From IMG/VR virus record IMGVR_UViG_3300025012_000079, positions 1 to 64,000 of that record: a DNA stretch of 64,000 nt, one strand, 5' to 3'. Under the pieces are notes generated by a model. It did no database searches. It had not been told where the DNA came from and worked only from the letters and a program-made list of their open reading frames with translations. The stretch comes from a virus. Positions 27,443-36,877 of the stretch are shown here, one piece after another. A program made the translations under genes and the position numbers. How positions within the stretch are numbered: the first letter of the stretch is position 1; each line of letters begins with the position of its first letter.

Positions 27443-28714
27443 TTAGTTTTTCTCCATTTGATTTTTAATAACATTCCTATCCATCAATTTGAATATTGTT
27501 CTATCAAGATATGTTGGATCACGAATCTTTTGTTTCTTCTTAATGGTGGTATATCTACAAGTTGTGGCAGAATTCTCTGCTTTAAGTATCCCAGATTGTT
27601 CAGCCATTTCAACATAGCCACGTAGCTGAGGTATGTTGTCTACATCCAGGTGAAAGTTTCTAACCAGTTCTGTCCACTCAAAAGATTCGTGACTATCAAT
27701 AAATGAAAGTATCTTTGCATAGATGTTAGCCTGACTGGATAAACCAAGTCCATAGAAAGCGTTTGGCATCTCAAGTTCAGTTGCTTGCATTATTGCTAGG
27801 GCTTTCTCGAAGTGTTCAGCCGTGATGATCATGTTGTCAGATTCTGCGGCACAGACAAGCATGCAAACCTTATTCAAATGAAGTGGTCGCCTATGATTAT
27901 AGCCTAAGAATCGCTCACTAGGAACTCCTGACTCGTCATAATCTTGCTCATACCAGCGAACATAAGTTTTGAGAAAATCCTTACTTAGGGTGAACTGGCC
28001 AGATAAGTTTGCAATTTCTTGCAGGTCGTTTTCTAACTTTTTTTGTGTATCTTCCTCCTCTTCAGTCAAGAACTGCAAGGCTCTTCTCTGCTTTGGGCCC
28101 TGACCAACTACGAAAATAATCCGAGATATCAGGCCACCACCAACTGCGTCTTGACTCAGCTTAGATTGCAACAAACTAGGAGTTATACAACCAAAAAGCG
28201 TTAGCCAACAATTGGATATGTCTTCAGTCTTTCTGGCGAGAGTTTTATACTTCCAAGTATCCGCACAATCAAACAGGTCAGTCAGGGATGCGAGTAGCAT
28301 CTGATCTCTATCGTTCAAAAAGACTTGGAATTCTTCTGACCAGATTGATACGCTCTTATGCTTGCGAGTTAATCCAGCATGATCAACATAAGTATCTTCG
28401 CTGTCCATGAGTTCTTTGTACAATGCCTGGGTTGAGCCTAGCGAATCTGCACCAATATTAACATCTAGTTTCTGTACAAAGCTCTTTGCAATTTTCATGG
28501 CTGTGCCTTTCCGTCCTCCAGGTGGACCGACAAGAGATACGAATAAGTTAGGATAAACATAACCCCGAAGTGCGCCCCAGTTACAATAGCACTTTCTTCG
28601 CAAGGCAGAACTAATGGCTGTTAGTCCGCTCCACAAATGATATAGTTCTGGTGGCTCTGTTCGCTGTGTGTACTTCATGTAGTGTGATAACCAATTATCT
28701 AATTGCCTCGACAT
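27443..28714 (-). CDS. DUF3987-like P-loop ATPase (helicase/primase-helicase-like)
   Basis: 423 residues. A non-standard P-loop GPPGGRKGT lies at 63-71; a Walker B-like VSIWSEEF sits near 120; the C-terminal part is helical with a winged-helix feel. This resembles DUF3987 family proteins, which occur in phage and mobile-element replication modules and are thought to act as replicative helicases. It lies beside the polymerase and exonuclease genes. No primase motifs are seen. Confidence 0.6.
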   Translation of the reverse strand: MSRQLDNWLSHYMKYTQRTEPPELYHLWSGLTAISSALRRKCYCNWGALRGYVYPNLFVSLVGPPGGRKGTAMKIAKSFVQKLDVNIGADSLGSTQALYKELMDSEDTYVDHAGLTRKHKSVSIWSEEFQVFLNDRDQMLLASLTDLFDCADTWKYKTLARKTEDISNCWLTLFGCITPSLLQSKLSQDAVGGGLISRIIFVVGQGPKQRRALQFLTEEEEDTQKKLENDLQEIANLSGQFTLSKDFLKTYVRWYEQDYDESGVPSERFLGYNHRRPLHLNKVCMLVCAAESDNMIITAEHFEKALAIMQATELEMPNAFYGLGLSSQANIYAKILSFIDSHESFEWTELVRNFHLDVDNIPQLRGYVEMAEQSGILKAENSATTCRYTTIKKKQKIRDPTYLDRTIFKLMDRNVIKNQMEKN

Positions 28715-28779
28715 GAAAAGGTTCCTTGAATAGCGACATACGATTGTTGAATGGGCTTTCCCATTTTATTATCTCTTAA

Positions 28780-28974
28780 TTAAAAACCTATCTTCTCAAT
28801 TGCTTTATCACATTCTTTATAACATAATAAACAACCTATTCTACAATCAAAATAAATATTATGCTTTTTACAGAAGATATGAAATATTCCTTTAGTAGTT
28901 TCATTTCCAAAGTCATCTTTAATATTTGTGTTTAAATTTTTAATATTTTCCTTTGTAATTATTGGTATAAGCAT
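28780..28974 (-). CDS. Small protein ending in a copy of the polymerase tail
   Basis: 64 residues. The C-terminus ECDKAIEKIGF is identical to the last eleven residues of the polymerase encoded immediately upstream. Four Cys (CKKH, CRIGCLLC) may bind zinc. The duplicated DNA also carries the AGGA-containing leader, so this short gene probably arose by tandem duplication. Function unknown. Confidence 0.5.
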   Translation of the reverse strand: MLIPIITKENIKNLNTNIKDDFGNETTKGIFHIFCKKHNIYFDCRIGCLLCYKECDKAIEKIGF

Positions 28975-28976
28975 AA

Positions 28977-31499
28977 TTAAAATCCTATCTTCTCAATAGC
29001 CTTGTCACATTCTTCCTGAGTAAACTTGCTGATTTCAGCCGTGTTACCGGCCCATTGAGTACCCACCTTAGCATCCAAGCCAATTGTGAAACTCTTTCCC
29101 TTATACGTGAATGTATGTGTCAAGTGATCTTTAATAATTAACAAAATTTGAGGTAAGTTTGAAATCTGGCTTTTATGAAATCTAAATACAAACGAATCAT
29201 GAACAGTTGTCATGCAACGAATGTCAAAACCATCTTTGCCGAGCCTGGGATCATTCACTACTTTAATCATTCCACGATTGAGCAACTCTGCTACGGTTGA
29301 TTGAGGCTTGTAACTATAGGCATTTCTGAATAGTGCTGCATTCATTTCACCTAAGAATCGGCGAGGCCGGCCAAATAAGTTGTAAAGAACCCTGTTTTTC
29401 TGTACTTCTTCTTCGATTGATCTATGCCAGCGTTTGAGTCCAGGAAAGCGATCAGAATAATTATCGAGAAGTCGTTTACATTCTGATTGAGACATAAAAA
29501 CTTCTTCTTTTGCAAGATTGTCAGAGAATGTTTGAGGTCCCATGCTATAGTTAGATGCGTGTACAACCTTCTTGCCCATGTAACGCATGGTAGATTTCTG
29601 ATCAGCCTTTTTATTCTTTGCCTCATAAATAACTTCTTCAATTGGAACGCCAAAAATTTTGCTTGCATTAAAACTATGCACATCAATCCCTGATTCGAAT
29701 GATTGAATCATGTTGGCATCTTGAGTAAGGTATGCAACTACATGAGCTTCAGCCTTAGCAAGATCACACTCACACATAATCCAATCAGGATCAGCAATGA
29801 GATAATATTTAAACATATAAGGCTGGTTTTGCAGATTTGTTCCTGTACCTTGGTAAGTCTGTTCTGTAGCAATACGTCCTGAAACTGTGCCAGTTATTTT
29901 ATGATTACATCTAATTTTATCATCTTCATCTACAGTAACATTAAAGTAAGTAGATAAAAGCTTTTGATATTTTCGCATTTTAATAATAAGTCTAGCTTCT
30001 TCAGAACCCTTAATGCCTTTCTTTGCTATTCTATGCATGGCTACAGCATCACAAGAGATCGCTCCAGTTTTGCGATTAACATATGGCTTGATCATGCAAA
30101 TGCCATAAAAATACGCAATCATTTGCTTTGATGAACCTTGGTTAAGTTCTTTACCAGTTAATTTATTTAACTTATATTGAAGAAGTCTAAGTATTCTTTC
30201 AAGGGCTTTTTTTCTTTTACTAATTTCTTTCTGATCAGTCAGGATTCCGTTGAATTCCATTTCTATGAGTGGCTTATGGAGGTTCATTGTATAATCCATA
30301 GCATCCATAGAATCGAATTCACTTAACTCTTCAAGGAGTTTCTCAGTTATTGGCAATAAGTAGGCTGAGTCTTTGGCATTATAAGTCCAGTATTGTGGCC
30401 AGTTTTTGATAGCCTTAAGGTGCGATTGCTTACCTTCGTCCTTATAGTATGGAAAGTATGTGTAGGTCGAAGTTAGATAATCAAGCCCCTTTGGAAGTTC
30501 AGTATAGCATATATGTTGTGCAAGCATTGTATCAAAATAAAAGTTATCTGTTTTAATCATCATGGTACGGAAAGTAAACATGATGTCGAACATTCCATTT
30601 TGACAAATCTTACCGATAGCTTCATCATTAAGTATTTCGGCTAGGCCAATCCATATCTTTATCTCTTCTGCTGTTGCCCAATAGTTGCCCTGGTTGTTCA
30701 TTAGAGGCACAGACATGGAGAGGATCTTGTTATCGTGATATACAGCCAATGAGTAGCAGGTAATAAATTCTGGCGTAGCCTCGATGTCAAATGCTACATA
30801 TTGCTTTGTCTTAATCAATGCGTAGAACTGCATGATTTCTTCAAAGCTAGGCTTGATTTTTATTTCTACATTATCAACTAGCAATTCTGGATCTTCAATG
30901 ATCCGCAGAGCTTTTGTAAAGTCTGCAATCATTGTATAGAAGTGAATAGGCTGCCCGTATGGGAGGGTGAAAGATGGATGATAAGACAAACCGATTATCT
31001 TGCCTGCCAGTTTTTCTTTTAAGTGTGGGAAGTCTTCAGCATGGTAGAATGAACCGCGATACTTTGTGATTGAATCAAACTTAGGTTCATCCAGCAATAG
31101 TCTCATTGGAGTTGCACCGAGCAACATTATGACTTTGCCTGGAAATTGAGCAAGCTCATCAATTAATGCTGCTTGCAACTTGCTCCAGTTTGGATGGCGG
31201 TAGCCTTTATCTGTCCATAAGACAGCGGTATTGTTTTTTGGAAACTTGGCTTTGCAAGCATTAGTTAGATAGATTTTATATCTTGCTAGTCTGACGGCTG
31301 CACAGATGCGATTAAGCTGAGATCCTGTCGGCCCGACGAATGGTTCGTTCTTCAGGACTTCGATTTCGCCTGGAGCTTCGCCAACCATGGCGATTTCGGC
31401 AGTAAGTATGTTATCAGTTGGAGCGCACTCTACAGCTAATGCATTGAAAGAACCTTCTTTCTGCGGAGATGCTGTAGTTGATATGCTTGGGATTATCAT
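28977..31499 (-). CDS. Fused uracil-DNA glycosylase - family A DNA polymerase
   Basis: 840 residues. Residues about 30-200 are a family 4 UDG-like domain: GEAPG at 40-44, PFVG at 53-56 and a later SYHPS. A DEDDy 3'-5' exonuclease follows with D238 and E240 in FDIEA, NGMFD and YNAKDSAYL. The polymerase domain has motif A with D579 (DLAKAEAHVV), an O-helix KKVVHASNY, and motif C VHDSF with H767-D768. This is the replicative polymerase; the fused glycosylase domain may sense or remove uracil ahead of synthesis, or may be structural only. No 5' nuclease domain is present. Confidence 0.9.
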   Translation of the reverse strand: MIIPSISTTASPQKEGSFNALAVECAPTDNILTAEIAMVGEAPGEIEVLKNEPFVGPTGSQLNRICAAVRLARYKIYLTNACKAKFPKNNTAVLWTDKGYRHPNWSKLQAALIDELAQFPGKVIMLLGATPMRLLLDEPKFDSITKYRGSFYHAEDFPHLKEKLAGKIIGLSYHPSFTLPYGQPIHFYTMIADFTKALRIIEDPELLVDNVEIKIKPSFEEIMQFYALIKTKQYVAFDIEATPEFITCYSLAVYHDNKILSMSVPLMNNQGNYWATAEEIKIWIGLAEILNDEAIGKICQNGMFDIMFTFRTMMIKTDNFYFDTMLAQHICYTELPKGLDYLTSTYTYFPYYKDEGKQSHLKAIKNWPQYWTYNAKDSAYLLPITEKLLEELSEFDSMDAMDYTMNLHKPLIEMEFNGILTDQKEISKRKKALERILRLLQYKLNKLTGKELNQGSSKQMIAYFYGICMIKPYVNRKTGAISCDAVAMHRIAKKGIKGSEEARLIIKMRKYQKLLSTYFNVTVDEDDKIRCNHKITGTVSGRIATEQTYQGTGTNLQNQPYMFKYYLIADPDWIMCECDLAKAEAHVVAYLTQDANMIQSFESGIDVHSFNASKIFGVPIEEVIYEAKNKKADQKSTMRYMGKKVVHASNYSMGPQTFSDNLAKEEVFMSQSECKRLLDNYSDRFPGLKRWHRSIEEEVQKNRVLYNLFGRPRRFLGEMNAALFRNAYSYKPQSTVAELLNRGMIKVVNDPRLGKDGFDIRCMTTVHDSFVFRFHKSQISNLPQILLIIKDHLTHTFTYKGKSFTIGLDAKVGTQWAGNTAEISKFTQEECDKAIEKIGF

Positions 31500-31534
31500 A
31501 AAATTCCTATTAACTTGTATTAAATTATTGTATT

Positions 31535-31717
31535 TTAATATCCATCTTCATCCATCAAGTACATTGTTTGAATATCCATATCACTAAAGGATTCATCATC
31601 ACCCTTAAGATCAATATAAATAAAAGAAGCTTCTTTATTTAATCTTTTATTTAACTTTTTATAGATATTTAATTCTTTATCCTTAGTTGATATAGTTAAT
31701 ATACTAGGAATTTTCAT
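31535..31717 (-). CDS. Small acidic hypothetical protein
   Basis: 60 residues beginning MKIPSILTI, start chosen for GAGGA 7 nt upstream. Lys-rich centre and an acidic end (DEDGY). No family recognised. Confidence 0.45.
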   Translation of the reverse strand: MKIPSILTISTKDKELNIYKKLNKRLNKEASFIYIDLKGDDESFSDMDIQTMYLMDEDGY

Positions 31718-31719
31718 AT

Positions 31720-31923
31720 TCAATCCTCATATGTTTGCTCATAATGAGTAGCACATTTTTCAACATCATACCATGTATTAAAATCACCAATAGGTTTTCC
31801 ATTATCTTTAAATTTAAATCCGGCAGCTTTTAAAATAAATCTTATATGTACAGCCAGTGATGTATGAGGTACAGTAATATTTTGTATTTCATAATCTGTA
31901 ATAACTTTATGAACTGTTTTCAT
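31720..31923 (-). CDS. Small phage protein, MKTVHK family
   Basis: 67 residues beginning MKTVHKVITDYEIQNITVP, a pattern like short phage proteins that begin MKTVxKY with a following beta pair. It starts 4 nt inside the upstream stop. Function unknown. Confidence 0.45.
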   Translation of the reverse strand: MKTVHKVITDYEIQNITVPHTSLAVHIRFILKAAGFKFKDNGKPIGDFNTWYDVEKCATHYEQTYED

Positions 31924-32189
31924 ATCCTATCCTTTGTCAATGCTCCTGGGTTCGGAGCTTTTATTTCCTGTTTACAGTCTAAGCAAAGATAAGAACGAAC
32001 CCGGATAACATTTGCACTGATGATGTTGATAGCAAAGTTATAGTTTGGCTCATTTTTATAGCCGTTTGGCCAGCTCTTGGAGGCAAATCCTATTTCGAGT
32101 GGCACGATGTTTTTGTGTAGGCAACAGTTAGAACCAGGCGTGATGGGAGCTTTCTGTTCGGATAGTTGGCCTACTTTATATTTTGTCAT
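31920..32189 (-). CDS. Small Cys-containing hypothetical protein
   Basis: 89 residues with CC at 22-23 and CLDC near 70, a possible zinc site. Mixed composition, no known family. Confidence 0.45.
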   Translation of the reverse strand: MTKYKVGQLSEQKAPITPGSNCCLHKNIVPLEIGFASKSWPNGYKNEPNYNFAINIISANVIRVRSYLCLDCKQEIKAPNPGALTKDRI

Positions 32190-32202
32190 AACTTAATCCC
32201 AT

Positions 32203-32382
32203 TTAACTCTTGTATTTAGCCCATGGAAGTAATTCAATAAAATGTTTATTATGCATTTTCCAATATCTCCAATCACTATCAACACTCATAAACTCAATTA
32301 AAGCAGTTCCTATAATTGGTATTATAATAAATGGAAAAAATATTATTCTTAATAAAAACATAATTATATATTTTATAATCAT
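32203..32382 (-). CDS. 59-residue membrane protein
   Basis: The first about 27 residues are almost entirely Ile/Phe/Leu (MIIKYIIMFLLRIIFFPF), a transmembrane or signal-anchor helix, followed by a Trp/Lys/His-rich tail. It fills the gap before the ParB-methyltransferase gene. One of several micropeptides of this type in the block. Confidence 0.5.
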   Translation of the reverse strand: MIIKYIIMFLLRIIFFPFIIIPIIGTALIEFMSVDSDWRYWKMHNKHFIELLPWAKYKS

Positions 32383-32383
32383 A

Positions 32384-33814
32384 TTAAAGTCCTTCTACTT
32401 CAGCAGTTATCCCAAGATAATTTTCAAGCCGCTGATAAAATTCTGGAATATACTTCTGGCTCTTATCACAACCAACTGGCATCATTTTTTCTTTAGCTGC
32501 ACTAATTAAGCAGTTACCAGATCCAGCAAAGAGACTCATAAATAATGTGCCAGGCTTACCTAATGCTTTTAAGAAATGATCATAAAGCTCTATAGGCTTT
32601 TCCCACTGGTGAATGCGTTGACTAGAGCTGACTGTACTTATGTTAATTGAAGATGATAAGCTAGGAGTATTGAACTGTGCATTTCCCTTACGCAGCAAGA
32701 GGAACATTTCCCAGTTGCTCACCATGTTTGTTTTCGGCTTATTGGTGCTGCCACCAACTTTGTTCCATGAACCGGGAGACTGAACGCCAAACCCGATCTC
32801 TCGTGCAATATTGTTAATCTGTATAAAATGTTCTTTGCCTGTCCAGACTAAAGCCCAACTACAGTCAAGCATCTTTTCATATACTAAGGGAAGATAATTG
32901 AAGTAGAAATCATAAAGTTCTTTTTCATCCCAGTCTTGGGCTTTGCATTCGATCTTGTTTGTCTTACCATAGTTATCGTTAAAGTCAATCGCATATGGTG
33001 GATCGAGTTCTACCATTCCCACAGAGTTGTTAGGAATCTTGTCGAGGAAAGTTTTGTAATTTTCAGCTACATAAATTACTTGGATGTTAGATCTGATTGG
33101 TTCTTGCTCATCGTTAAGGTCTTCATCATCTTCATCAAACTCGGTGAGTCTTTCCTTGGCTTGCTTGGTTTTCTCAAACACATTCTGAGTTACAGTATTT
33201 TTTATCGGTGCTGTCATGGTTCCGTTTTGCAGAGCAACTAAACGCCCTTTTTCAGCATCGGTAAAACTTCCCATTCGCTGAAGTGCTTTAGCTTGTTCAC
33301 CAAGAGCTTTGTAGGCTTCTTTAGCTCGGCCTTTAGTAGACTGTTCTTTCAGGATTGGAAAGACTTTTAGGGCTTCTGCGAAGGCAAGATCAGTAGATAA
33401 TCCACCGAGACTGCACTTGAGCCTCTTGGCTGTTTCTCTATAGCCCCAAGATTTGTTTTCCTTGCCTGCGGCTTCTACCCAATAGTTGTGCAGTTTATAC
33501 TTGAGGTCTATTTCCTCATGCCATAGAAATTCCTTTCGGTCCATATTACTAAGGAGTTCGATCAAGAAATGATCATCTTCAGTAATGCCGTCAAATACTC
33601 GGACTTCAATGGTTTCTCGCCCAAGCTTTTTAAATGCTTCAATGCGGTGAAGGCCATCGATTAGGACGTTATTTGAATCTATGAGAATCGCATGAAGTTG
33701 GCCGACCATTGAGATTGAATCAGCTAAGCTGGAGATGTCACCGACTGCTGAACGTGCGCGATCTTTGATGATAATGTCTGAAATGTTACGTTCTTCTATC
33801 TGGAAGAGTTGCAT
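32384..33814 (-). CDS. ParB nuclease-like / DNA methyltransferase fusion
   Basis: 476 residues. Residues 1-95 form a ParB/Srx-type domain with DGLHR at 53-57. A helical linker (about 95-220) follows, then an acidic hinge. The C-terminal domain is an amino-methyltransferase in beta order: DPPY at 271-274 (catalytic motif IV) precedes the AdoMet motif FAGSG at 429-433. It would methylate N6-adenine or N4-cytosine, probably to protect phage DNA from host restriction. No cognate endonuclease is seen nearby. Confidence 0.85.
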   Translation of the reverse strand: MQLFQIEERNISDIIIKDRARSAVGDISSLADSISMVGQLHAILIDSNNVLIDGLHRIEAFKKLGRETIEVRVFDGITEDDHFLIELLSNMDRKEFLWHEEIDLKYKLHNYWVEAAGKENKSWGYRETAKRLKCSLGGLSTDLAFAEALKVFPILKEQSTKGRAKEAYKALGEQAKALQRMGSFTDAEKGRLVALQNGTMTAPIKNTVTQNVFEKTKQAKERLTEFDEDDEDLNDEQEPIRSNIQVIYVAENYKTFLDKIPNNSVGMVELDPPYAIDFNDNYGKTNKIECKAQDWDEKELYDFYFNYLPLVYEKMLDCSWALVWTGKEHFIQINNIAREIGFGVQSPGSWNKVGGSTNKPKTNMVSNWEMFLLLRKGNAQFNTPSLSSSINISTVSSSQRIHQWEKPIELYDHFLKALGKPGTLFMSLFAGSGNCLISAAKEKMMPVGCDKSQKYIPEFYQRLENYLGITAEVEGL

Positions 33815-33834
33815 AGCTTTACCTTATTGTAAAA

Positions 33835-34092
33835 TTAAAATTTATTCCATGGAGTACTTAATGCAATTCTTAAAACTTCTTTTAAAGCTCTATATTCTTT
33901 TACTTCTTTTACCAATGATTGAATCTCTCTTGCCATTGAATAAACAGCATTATCATATTCTCCAGCATCACCACAATTATAACCCCAAAAATATGAATGA
34001 TTTCTATCTTCTAGAGCTTTATTAATTTCCTCTAAGGCTTTTACAGCTACTCGTTTGGATATCATATGCCTATTAAATTGAGGATCTCTCAT
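33835..34092 (-). CDS. Small helical hypothetical protein
   Basis: 85 residues, mostly helical with a Gly/Tyr-rich loop (FWGYNCGDAGEYDNAV). No family recognised. Confidence 0.45.
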   Translation of the reverse strand: MRDPQFNRHMISKRVAVKALEEINKALEDRNHSYFWGYNCGDAGEYDNAVYSMAREIQSLVKEVKEYRALKEVLRIALSTPWNKF

Positions 34093-34101
34093 AGCTTTAA
34101 C

Positions 34102-34392
34102 CTAGTTTAAATTTTGAAACTGCCTCTTGATTAACTCTATTTGAGCTGCTGAAAGTTTGCCAAGCAAGTCTGTTGCATTCTTGGTTGGATCAGCCAGCAT
34201 CTTCTTGCCTTTCTTTGTTCCAGAGTTCTTAGAGATGTTCTTCATGGCAGACTTGGTAATCTTTTGAGACTTAACAAGTGCTGCATTCAGCGCAGATGTT
34301 CGCATAGTCCGAACGCGTTCAATCAGTCTGGCTTGCTCTGGATAAGACATTTCTAAGAATGATCGGCAGTAAATACGATCCATTAGTGGCAT
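34102..34392 (-). CDS. Small basic phage protein
   Basis: 96 residues from the ATG at 34392, with GGAG 7-10 nt upstream. The segment RSFLEMSYPEQARLIERVRTMR followed by a Lys-rich middle is common in small phage proteins. The basic charge suggests nucleic acid binding. Confidence 0.5.
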   Translation of the reverse strand: MPLMDRIYCRSFLEMSYPEQARLIERVRTMRTSALNAALVKSQKITKSAMKNISKNSGTKKGKKMLADPTKNATDLLGKLSAAQIELIKRQFQNLN

Positions 34393-34403
34393 AATTTGCT
34401 CCA

Positions 34404-34646
34404 TTAAAATGGATAAACTTCTAACTTAGAAAAGATTCTATTGAAATCTTCCTTTGACATCCAGTAAGAAATTGATTTAATTCCTTCCATAAAACCTTTA
34501 AGCATTTCTTCTGGAGTCATATCGTCAGTAGATGTAATAACTCCATATCCTGGGGCATAAATAGTAAGTTCTAATCTATTAGACATTTCACCGATAGACA
34601 CTTCTGTTCCTTTTGAATCTGTTAATATTATATATTCAGATCCCAT
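34404..34646 (-). CDS. Small hypothetical protein
   Basis: 80 residues; beta-rich first half and a helical end with MTPEEMLKGFMEGIKSISYWM. No family recognised. Confidence 0.45.
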   Translation of the reverse strand: MGSEYIILTDSKGTEVSIGEMSNRLELTIYAPGYGVITSTDDMTPEEMLKGFMEGIKSISYWMSKEDFNRIFSKLEVYPF

Positions 34647-34658
34647 AACTATTCTCCT

Positions 34659-34868
34659 CTATTCCTCAATTCCAGGCAAAGTTAATGCCTTTCCCTTGTA
34701 CATATAATCAAGAATCTCATTCAGCTTGCCCCCATTAATGATGCTTTTCAGCGAAAGGAATATTTGCCTGAACAGTTTTGTCTGCTGTCCATGATGGAAG
34801 TGTTCCTGGACTTGTTCATACAAGTCTTTATCTATTCGTGCAGTTACTTTACATTCTTCTTTAAGCAT
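34659..34868 (-). CDS. Ribbon-helix-helix-like small protein
   Basis: 69 residues from ATG 34868 (a GTG at 34877 is also in frame). KVTARIDKDLYEQVQEHFHHGQQTKLFRQIF fits an RHH strand followed by two helices. Could be a DNA-binding regulator. Moderate uncertainty. Confidence 0.45.
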   Translation of the reverse strand: MLKEECKVTARIDKDLYEQVQEHFHHGQQTKLFRQIFLSLKSIINGGKLNEILDYMYKGKALTLPGIEE

Positions 34869-34896
34869 TTTGTTCACCGTAATAAGTTAAAAAGAA

Positions 34897-35106
34897 TTAA
34901 ACTTCTATATAGTTATCTTCAAAAAACTTTTTTGCAACATACCATTTATCATTTGGATTATTTGGATTAATTGCAATCATTCCTCCTTCTTCTGGAGTAT
35001 CTTCAGGACTAACTGAAATACCTGCTAAATCTTCTCCAAGTATATATGGGCGCATAGGCTGAACATTCTTTTTTCTGTAATTTTTAAATTGGCTACGATT
35101 TTCCAT
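34897..35106 (-). CDS. Small hypothetical protein
   Basis: 69 residues with a basic N-terminus (NYRKKNVQ) and acidic C-terminus. It is separated by 1 bp from the ligase gene. No family recognised. Confidence 0.45.
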   Translation of the reverse strand: MENRSQFKNYRKKNVQPMRPYILGEDLAGISVSPEDTPEEGGMIAINPNNPNDKWYVAKKFFEDNYIEV

Positions 35107-35107
35107 T

Positions 35108-36874
35108 TTAATTTTGCTCCTTTTGCAGTAATGTAAAAAGTTGTTCCTCAGTTATTTGAGGGATGTTGTAACGAGTTGCCTTTTCTATCTTGGTTCTGCC
35201 TGGCTCAGTACCAATGACTAAGTAATTTGTTTCCCTTGTTACTCCAGATGAAAATTCATATCCATAACCATTCAAAATTTCTACCATAGTCTCTCGTGAC
35301 TGGCTTAATGATCCTGTAATGCAATAAATTGCTTTCGCTTCACTAGGGAGTGCTGCAAAAGAGAAGTTTTTCATCTCTTTAATTGCTTTAGTATAAATAG
35401 TAGCTGCTTCAATAAAGCTGCGTTTGGCATTATCAGTTATGTGAATGTTAATCTGGCCGGTCTTTAAATATTGACAAAGCCGCAGAGATGACTTATAAGC
35501 TAATCCTGGTAAGCCAAGTCCAGCTACAAAGTGTGCCATTGTGCATTGATTATTCATTGAAAATACTTGCTCAGCGATGTTGCTATAAATTGTTACTCCG
35601 ATTGTATTTATTATGTCTGGTACAAGATCATAGCTAAGCGGATCAAGTAAGGCCCAAGGCTTGGTGCTAAGAACTGAATAACATTTTTCATTCTGAAGTA
35701 GTTTTTCTATAATGCCTTCGCCAACTCCGTCGATTTTTATTCCCTTTTGAGAATAGAAATATGCAATAGATACGATCAACTTAGCTATGCAGTTGTTTCC
35801 ATTACATACAAGATGTACTCCCGCAAACTGAAGAATTTCATTACATTTTGGACATTTTTTTGGAAGTTGTTCTAATGTAAGATGTTCATAAGAATTTTTT
35901 ACTTCTATAATTTTTGGAATAATCTCACCTGCTTTACCCACAGATATAATTGCTCCAGAATGTATTTTCTTTTTAATAAGCCACTCTGCATTATTACCTG
36001 TTACTCGATTATTAGTTGTGCCACAAAGCTCGATTGATTCATAAACAACTGTTGGTATTGCCCTGCCGAGCCGTGATATATTCCATTCAATATTAACAAC
36101 TTTTGTTTCCTTGACTTGGATAGGAGGCTTCCAAGCTATACTCCAGTTATTGGTCTGACCATTATTACCGGCAACCAGCCTAACTTTTTCATCTGCAACC
36201 TTGATCATCAAGCCATCCATAGGATAGATCTTTGACCAGTTACTATATGTCTCAAGTAGAAATTCTCCCATAGCTTCTAAGCTACCGGAGTAGGTATACT
36301 CTTCGAATAGGTTGCCATGATTATGTGGGATCGCTGTCATCATTGCAGAAGGCTTGTCATATTTGCGGTCTAGCCAGCCAGCAACTACATTACGCGGGTT
36401 GGCTCCATAGGATGGATTCCACTCGCTCAGAGGGATAAGAATCTCGACTGGTTGGAAATGCCTAAGCTGGAATGGAAACGTAATGTATGGCATTAAGTGA
36501 GTTATATCTCGTCCACATCTACCATCGCCTTCAAGAGTTATGTTTATTCCAGTATCTGTAAGTGTTACAACTGCTGCACAGCCATCGTATTTGGGCTCAA
36601 TCTGAAGTTTGTAACTGCCAAACCTTGTAAGAAACGGTTTAAGATCGAGCATGTTAAATGCTTTGTTCGTTCCATAGATTGGGTGCTTATGCCAGGCTTT
36701 GCCTGTAAGAGCAGTCCGGCCTTGCGCGGTATGGTAAAGGATATTATTATGTGGGTCTATTGCATAAAGTTGTTGCCAAAGCAAATCATATTCAGAGTCT
36801 GTCATGAATGGTATGCCAGATGCATAGGCCATGTTTGCTTGGGAGATTTCTTTTATGAGTTGTTCATGAGTCAT
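35108..36874 (-). CDS. ligA: NAD+-dependent DNA ligase
   Basis: 588 residues. The N-terminal Ia-like helices are followed by the adenylation domain with the active-site Lys95 in PKYDG. An OB fold region comes next (KAGEIIPKI), then a Cys4 zinc finger (CPKC, then CNGNNC), helix-hairpin-helix segments (IDGVGEGII, AGLGLPGL) and a C-terminal BRCT domain (CITGSLSQSRETM). Domain order is that of bacterial LigA, slightly shorter than the usual about 670 residues. It seals nicks during phage replication and recombination. Confidence 0.92.
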   Translation of the reverse strand: MTHEQLIKEISQANMAYASGIPFMTDSEYDLLWQQLYAIDPHNNILYHTAQGRTALTGKAWHKHPIYGTNKAFNMLDLKPFLTRFGSYKLQIEPKYDGCAAVVTLTDTGINITLEGDGRCGRDITHLMPYITFPFQLRHFQPVEILIPLSEWNPSYGANPRNVVAGWLDRKYDKPSAMMTAIPHNHGNLFEEYTYSGSLEAMGEFLLETYSNWSKIYPMDGLMIKVADEKVRLVAGNNGQTNNWSIAWKPPIQVKETKVVNIEWNISRLGRAIPTVVYESIELCGTTNNRVTGNNAEWLIKKKIHSGAIISVGKAGEIIPKIIEVKNSYEHLTLEQLPKKCPKCNEILQFAGVHLVCNGNNCIAKLIVSIAYFYSQKGIKIDGVGEGIIEKLLQNEKCYSVLSTKPWALLDPLSYDLVPDIINTIGVTIYSNIAEQVFSMNNQCTMAHFVAGLGLPGLAYKSSLRLCQYLKTGQINIHITDNAKRSFIEAATIYTKAIKEMKNFSFAALPSEAKAIYCITGSLSQSRETMVEILNGYGYEFSSGVTRETNYLVIGTEPGRTKIEKATRYNIPQITEEQLFTLLQKEQN

Positions 36875-36877
36875 AAC

